Assembly: GCF_050003625.1 (NCBI RefSeq)
Contig: NC_134397.1
Coordinates: 199,260,899 to 199,324,898, forward strand
Length of the DNA stretch: 64,000 bases
Direction of reading: 5' to 3'
Source of the DNA: Haematobia irritans
Lineage: Eukaryota > Arthropoda > Insecta > Diptera > Muscidae
In this document: positions 58,238 to 64,000 of the stretch, in pieces
Layout: each line of letters begins with the position of its first letter
How positions within the stretch are numbered: position 1 is the stretch's first letter
Notes under the pieces: generated by a model
Told to the model about the DNA's origin: nothing
The model's input: the letters and a program-made list of their open reading frames with translations, nothing else
Database searches by the model: none
Translations under genes and position numbers: made by a program

Positions 58238-60108
58238 CTTGTGACCAGCGTTGCCAGAATTGTTTCACCAAAAACCGCTAGATTTTCCCAAAAAAATAGC
58301 TAAAAAAGGCTAAAAATGTTAAAAAAATAGCTAGAAAAAAAGCTAAATTTGTTTGTATCAAAAGTCACATTTTTGATTGAAATTTAACAAACTTAAAGGC
58401 TTTATTTCACTTACAATGCATATTATTTTCATTTTAATTCCACTTCTGTGAGACTGTAACAATATCTAAGGCATATTAGCTCTGTTTGAGTATTCGATAC
58501 ATTTTGATTACTATCACAAATTTTTTACTGGAAGTCCTTCGTTTTGTGGGAGCTACCTTCCCAACACCTCTATTTTATTTACTTGTTATTTTAAAATATT
58601 AAATGATCTAAGCATGCTTTGGATTTGGTAAAAAAATAATTTGTCATTTTTTTAAATAAAATTTTAGTTTGGATTTGAAATTGTGAAAAATTCGAAATAC
58701 ATTACTTTTATTTAAATTGTAGAAAATACCTATAGTTTACATTTCCCAGTAAAAACATTTTCCTTTTCTTCATGAGCTATCAAAGTGCTTTAAAAACGTG
58801 CTAACGCCAACTTAAATTTCCAAATTCAGACTCGACTTCAAGTAGAAATTATTGTATATATACGTTTTTAAAATAAAGTGTTGAAAAACATCTTCTATTT
58901 TTGAACGCTATTTTGGTTTGTGGTTAAGATGGATAAACTCCTCACATTTAAAGACTATTTCATTAATTCTTCCTTCTTTCATGAAAACATACCCATTTTT
59001 AAGTTGAATCACTTAATTATAAGAACAAAACGACTTTATCGTCTTTTGGACAAGGAAAACAGTTTATATAGAAGAAATTCACAAATGCTATTATAACCAA
59101 AATTCGCGTTCGTATTTTAAGGAGACGACAATATTTTTTCAGTGCACAAAGCTATTCACATCTACTATTTTAATTTAGTAATATCGTAATAACTTTAGAA
59201 TATTATAATAACATAAAAAGGATAAACGACTCAAATGATAATATTCCCAATAATTTACTGACAGAGTATCTAACAAATTTGTATGGTAATAGTAGATTTA
59301 AAGTTTACGATAACTTTTATGTATATAATGAAAAAACTTTACAACAAGGTGTATTTGCTACAAAAATGCCCGCATAATGGCTGGACTCATTATTAATGTT
59401 TCAACTGAGCTTTGAAATATGTGGAAACCCTTATACTTGCAGCAAGGCTTAAGCGGACCTTAGACGGTCGGATAAACACTACGACAGAGGTTCGCCTATT
59501 TGTTGTGTGTTCGTTCAAGTTTTACCCTCACACTGTACGAACAATTATGATAACAACATGAAGAAATAAGAAGAAGCATAAACACAAACAATGAAGATGG
59601 ACGAAAAGTTAGGTGTAAAGCCATTTTTTAGTAAAAATGGAAGAAACAATAAAAATTCCAAGCCTAATTAGCGATCCCTCATTAATTTCATCCCAGAAAT
59701 GCTTGTTTTAATTATGAAAATAAATTTGTTTTTGCTAATGTTTGGCGAACATCCCCTTACACGTGAAGATTTGTGCCTCCCAACCGGAAAAAATCAGGCG
59801 TTTTGATTTTATACCAACACGTCCCCGCAACACGCGAACATGGCCTTATACTACCGGATTTGTCGCCGCAACGTGTTGTGTCGCAGGGTTTATCCGACCG
59901 TATAAGGTGCCCTTTATATAAAAACGCCGATTTATCCATATTTCAATAGAAACATGTCGAAAATAAAAAAAGCCAAAAATAGCTAAAAGGTCATGAAAAA
60001 AAGCCAGAAAAAAAGCTAAAAGCTAAATGCATTTTTTTCCCGCTAAACGTCTTCAAAAAAGGCCAAATCTAGCGGGAAAAAAGCTAAATTGGCAACGCTG
60101 CTTGTGAC
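58238..60108. mobile_element. hAT-like non-autonomous element hAT2 with perfect 8-bp duplication
   Basis: The element (58246-60100, 1855 bp) is flanked by CTTGTGAC on both sides. Its ends are CAGCGTTGCCAGAATTG and, inverted, CAGCGTTGCCAATTTAGC. Both subterminal regions have CGCTAGATTT and many AGCTAAAAA motifs, a typical hAT arrangement. It carries an inverted element E copy. No transposase is visible. Confidence 0.85.
58740..59144 (-). mobile_element. Element E, copy 4, nested in hAT2
   Basis: It is reversed relative to E1, ending ATATTTTTTCAGTG before TG. Internal blocks (CTATCAAAGTGCTTTAAAAA, TTGAATCACTTAATTATAAG) align with E1. The far end is truncated or mutated. Confidence 0.65.
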
Positions 60109-61041
60109 TGGAGCTGTCATGTAGGCCCGCTCATTTCAAAAAGTGCCGAGCTTCATGTGTGCTCCGGCATTTAAATAATAAAAAAGGGTTTTTATGTTTT
60201 TTATACCCTCCACCATAGGATGGGGTATATTAACTTTGTCATTCCGTTTGTAACACATCGAAATATTGCTCTAAGACCCCATAAAGTATATATATTCTGG
60301 GTCGTGGTGAAATTCTGAGTCGATCTGAGCATGTCCGTCCGTCCGTCTGTTGAAATCACGCGAACTTCCGAACGAAACAAGCTATCGACTTGAAACTTGG
60401 CACAAGTAGTTGTTATCGATGTAGGTCGAATGGTATTGCAAATGGGACATATCGGTCCACTTTTACGTATAGCCCCCATATAAACGTACCCCCAAATTTG
60501 GCTTGCGATTGCTCTAAGAGAAGCAAATTTCATCCGATCAGGCTGAAATTTGGTACACGGTGTTAGTATATGGTCTCTAACAACCATGCAAAAATTGGTC
60601 TATATCGGTCCACTTTTACGTATAGCCCCCATATAAACGGACCCCCAAATTTGGCATGCGATTGCTCTAAAAGAAGCAAATTTCATCCGATCAGGCTGAA
60701 ATTTGGTACATGGTGTTGGTATATGGTCTCTAACAACCATGCAAAAATTGGTCCATATCGGTCCACTTTTACGGACCCTCAAATTTGGCTTGCGATTGCT
60801 CTAAGAGAAGCAAATTTCATCCGATCCGGCTGAAATTTGGTACATGGTGTTAGTATATGGTCTCTAACAACCATGCAAAAATTGGTCCACATCGGTCCAT
60901 AATTATATATAGCCCGATTTGGCTTGTGGAGCCTTTAAGAGAAGCAAATTTCATCCGATCCGGCTGAAATCTGGTACATGGTGTTGGTATGTGTTCTCTA
61001 ATGACCATGCAAAAATTGGTCCACATCGACCAATAATTATA

Positions 61042-61978
61042 TAAAGGGTGATTTGTTAAGATCTTGATAACTTTTTTTAAAAAAAAAACGCATAAAATTT
61101 GCAAAATCTCATCGGTTCTTTATTTGAAACGTTAGATTGGTCCATGACATTTACTTTTTGAAGATAATTTCATTTAAATGTTGACCGCGGCTGCGTCTTA
61201 GGTGGTCCATTCGGAAAGTCCAATTTTGGGCAACTTTTTCGAGCATTTCGGCCGGAATAGCCCGAATTTCTTCGGAAATGTTGTCTTCCAAAGCTGGAAT
61301 AGTTGCTGGCTTATTTCTGTAGACTTTAGACTTGACGTAGCCCCACAAAAAATAGTCTAAAGGCGTCAAATCGCATGATCTTGGTGGCCAACTTACCGGT
61401 CCATTTCTTGAGATGAATTGTTCTCCGAAGTTTTCCCTCAAAATGGCCATAGAATCGCGAGCTGTGTGGCATGTAGCGCCATCTTGTTGAAACCACATGT
61501 CAACCAAGTTCAGTTCTTCCATTTTTGGCAACAAAAAGTTTGTTAGCATCGAACGATAGCGATCGCCATTCACCGTAACGTTGCGTCCAACAGCATCTTT
61601 GAAAAAATACGGTCCAATGATTCCACCAGCGTACAAACCACACCAAACAGTGCATTTTTCGGGATGCATGGGCAGTTCTTGAACGGCTTCTGGTTGCTCT
61701 TCACTCCAAATGCGGCAATTTTGCTTATTTACGTAGCCATTCAACCAGAAATGAGCCTCATCGCTGAACAAAATTTGTCGATAAAAAAGCGGATTTTCTG
61801 CCACTGATTTTGGTAATAAAATTCAATGATTTGCAAGCGTTGCTCGTTAGTAAGTCTATTCATGATGAAATGTCAAAGCATACTGAGCATCTTTCTCTTT
61901 GACACCATGTCTGAAATCCCACGTGATCTGTCAAATACTAATGCATGAAAATCCTAACCTCAAAAGAATCACCCTTTA
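61042..61978 (-). mobile_element. rosa-like DD41D mariner, internally deleted (copy R4)
   Basis: TA flanks ends sharing AAGGGTGATT. The deletion joint lies further downstream than in the other copies, so more of the N-terminal coding region is kept. Confidence 0.9.
61151..61863 (-). pseudogene. rosa-like DD41D transposase with longer N-terminus, out of frame
   Basis: From the ATG (61861-61863) the frame reads MNRLTNEQRLQIIEFYYQNQ before the deletion joint, which keeps the first helix of the DNA-binding domain. The joint puts the catalytic half (DEAHFW, QQDGATCH, LTPLDYF) in another frame; its apparent start is GTG at 61802-61804. The C-terminus GQHLNEIIFKK is intact. Confidence 0.85.
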
Positions 61979-62561
61979 TAGTCCCCACATAAGCCGATCC
62001 CCAGATTTGACCTCCGGAGCCTCCTAGAGGAGCAAAATTCATCCGATCCGGTTGAAATTTGGTACGTGGTGTTAGTATATGGTCTCTAACAACCATGCAA
62101 GAATTGTTCCATATCGGTCCATAATTATATATAGCCTCCATATAAATCGATCCCCAGATTTGTCCTCCGGAGCCTCTTGGAGGAGCAAACTTCATTCGAT
62201 CCGGTTGAAATTTGGAACATGGTGTTAGAATGTGGTCTCTAACAAACGCGCAAGAATTGGTCCATATCGGTCCATAATTATATATAGCCCCCATATAAAC
62301 CGTTCCCCAGATTTGATCTCCGGAGCCTCTTGGAGGAGCAAAATTCATCCGATCCGGTTGCAACGTGGTGTTAGTATAAGACCGCTAATAACCATGCCAA
62401 AATTGGTCCAAATTGGTCTATAGTTATATATAGCCGATACCCAATCACACAAAAATTGGTCCATATCGGTTCATAATCATGGTTGCCACTCGAGCCAAAA
62501 ATAATCTACCAAAATTTTATTTTTATCGAAAATATTGTCAAAATTTTATTTCTATAAAAAA

Positions 62562-62605
62562 TTTTGTTAAAATTTTATTTCTATAGAAATAAAATTTTAA
62601 CAAAA
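62562..62605. repeat. Perfect 44-bp palindrome made of two facing 29-bp units
   Basis: TTTTGTTAAAATTTTATTTC followed by TATAG and its mirror forms an uninterrupted palindrome centred on CTATAG. It marks the truncated edge of family A copy A6. Confidence 0.9.
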
Positions 62606-62761
62606 CCAATGCCATAATGGTCGATGGTCACCACTTGCTCGTATTCATACACAGAGATAAAAAGTAAACAGTTTTATAGGAAACTGTTTTATATGAAGAT
62701 AGTGATGTTAAATAGCACAAGCCTAAAAATTTTCTGTAAAAAATGAATTATTAAACAAAAA

Positions 62762-63811
62762 ACAAGTAAGGAAAGTCTAAAGTCGGGCGGGGCCGACTAT
62801 ATTATAACCTGCACCACTTTGTAGCTCTAAATTTTCGATACCATATCACATCCGTCAAATGTGTTGGGTGCTATATATAAAGGTTTGTCCCAAATACATA
62901 CATTTAAATATCACTCGATTTGGACAGAATTTAATAGACTTTTACAAAATCTATAGACTCAAAATTTAAGTTGGCTAATGCACTAGGGTGGAACACAATT
63001 TTAGTAAAAAACAAGGAAAATGTTGGTCGAAATCAGAAAAACATATATATGGAAGCTAAATCTAAATCTGAACCGATCTCAACCAAATTTGGCACGCACA
63101 GCTACAATGCTTATTCTACTCCCTGTGCAAAATTTCAACTAAATCGGAGTTAAATATTGGACTCTGTGGTCATATGAGTGTAAATCGGGCGAAAGCTATA
63201 TATGGGAGATTTATCTAAATCTGAACCGATTTCAACCAAATTTGGCACGCATTGTTACAATGCTAATTCTACTCCCTATGCAAGATTTCAACTAAATCGG
63301 AGCAAAAAATTGGCCTCTGTGGGCAAATGAGTGTAAATCGGGCGAAAGCTATATATGGGAGCTATATCTAAATCTGAACCGATTTGGCTGATATTTTGCA
63401 AGTTTTTCGAGACTCATAAAATATTCGGATGTACGGAATTTGAGGAAGATCGGTTGATATACACGCCAATTATGACCAAATCGGTGAAAAATATATATGG
63501 CAGCTATATCTAAATCTGAACCGATTTTTTCCAAAATCAATAGGGATCGTCTTTGAGCCGAAACTGGACCCTATACCAAATTTTAGGACAATCGGACTAA
63601 AACTGCGAGCTGTACTTTGCACACAAAAATACATCAACAGACAGACAGACGGACAGACAGACAGACGGACGGACATCGCTAAATCGACTCAGAATTTAAT
63701 TCTAAGACGATCGGTATACTAAACGATGGGTCTCAGACTTTTCCTTCTTGGCGTTACATACAAATGCACAAACTTATTATACCCTGTACCACAGTAGTGG
63801 TGAAGGGTATA
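62762..63811 (-). mobile_element. DINE-1-like element, family B (copy B5), internal deletion
   Basis: Both ends are present (ACAAGTAAGG with the GC-rich hairpin; GTAGTGGTGAAGGGTATA). About 230 bases are missing after TTTTAGTAAAAAACAAGG. A GACAGACGGACAGACAGAC tract lies at about 63638-63675. Confidence 0.8.
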
Positions 63812-64000
63812 ATAATCTGGGGAGCTAAGCCCTCCGCCAGTAGCCTTCCCTAGCTTATGCTTGTCACTTTCTTACCATTTTCCTTAACATATTATTTTTG
63901 TGTTATATATTACAGAATATACTACACATATTTTTCTGCAATTTTTGTAAGCACTATTATTAAAATTCCTAAATATCTTATCTAAATCTTTTATGGCGTA

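Larger units (their letters stand above)
60202..62605 (+). mobile_element. DINE-1-like element, family A (copy A6), split by a rosa mariner
   Basis: The 5' end TATACCCTCCACCATAGG and the conserved TATAAAGTATATATATTC block are followed by GTCCGTCCGTCTG (60332-60350) and several 153-bp-type units. A rosa mariner is inserted at 61042-61978. The units resume and reach a short 29-bp array ending in a 44-bp palindrome. The 3' hairpin end is missing. Confidence 0.75.

Overview
The window looks like gene-poor, AT-rich, repeat-saturated DNA from a dipteran nuclear genome. It resembles a muscid or stable-fly/horn-fly relative: the mariner copies closely match the horn-fly Himar1 (irritans) type, and the interspersed repeats resemble Drosophila DINE-1/INE-1. 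The species is inferred, not shown. I see no intact host gene. The only host-gene trace I can support is a frameshifted pickpocket (DEG/ENaC channel) exon fragment at about 43618-43819, followed by a perfect GTAAGT donor.

Most of the sequence is transposable elements, often nested. (1) DINE-1/Helentron-like elements in at least four families (A-D) share a TATACCC hairpin at the 5' end, a (GTCY)n microsatellite, internal tandem repeats and a GC-rich hairpin just before a 3' ACTTGTT end. (2) Three elements of the Himar1 type (DD34D) at 15214, 24471 and 40531 are all broken. (3) Four rosa-like DD41D mariners at 17322, 37074, 42538 and 61042 have nearly identical catalytic halves but four different N-terminal deletions. 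(4) Two hAT-like non-autonomous elements have perfect 8-bp target duplications (16323-18399 and 58246-60100). (5) Elements with CAC...GTG ends and 2-bp T(A/G) target duplications (families E, F and G here) may be one superfamily. (6) A tRNA-derived SINE has a CCTAA-type tail. (7) Penelope-like fragments include what reads as a complete hammerhead ribozyme at 31661-31729 (minus strand) and a decayed one at 6820-6890.

Layout: 1-2800 SINE fragment, then DINE family A split by element G1. 2800-4240 repeat H, element E1 and an old SINE. 4399-6508 near-complete family A. 6660-7861 Penelope and family D remnants. 8743-11292 and 12695-13936 large 29-bp satellite arrays. 14925-18407 family C fragment, Himar1-like mariner and hAT1 with a nested rosa. 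18748-20235 family A. 21268-21753 very long (TAA)n. 22367-25776 E3, family A and a full-length Himar1-like mariner. 26819-28252 element F. 28318-33770 the largest 29-bp array, holding the Penelope/hammerhead pieces. 35669-38075 family C with nested rosa. 38090-41774 family D debris, E2, a 504-bp tandem duplication and a Himar1-like mariner. 42122-43474 SINE and rosa. 43618-43819 pickpocket relic. 44335-51149 family B copies (one nested in another) with a SINE and an old mariner between. 51393-53662 family C. 54116-55910 G2. 56752-57860 Tc1 fragment fused to family B. 58246-60100 hAT2. 60202-63811 family A with rosa, then family B.

The transposases here all appear inactive. The strongest functional signal is the hammerhead ribozyme, whose core is intact.
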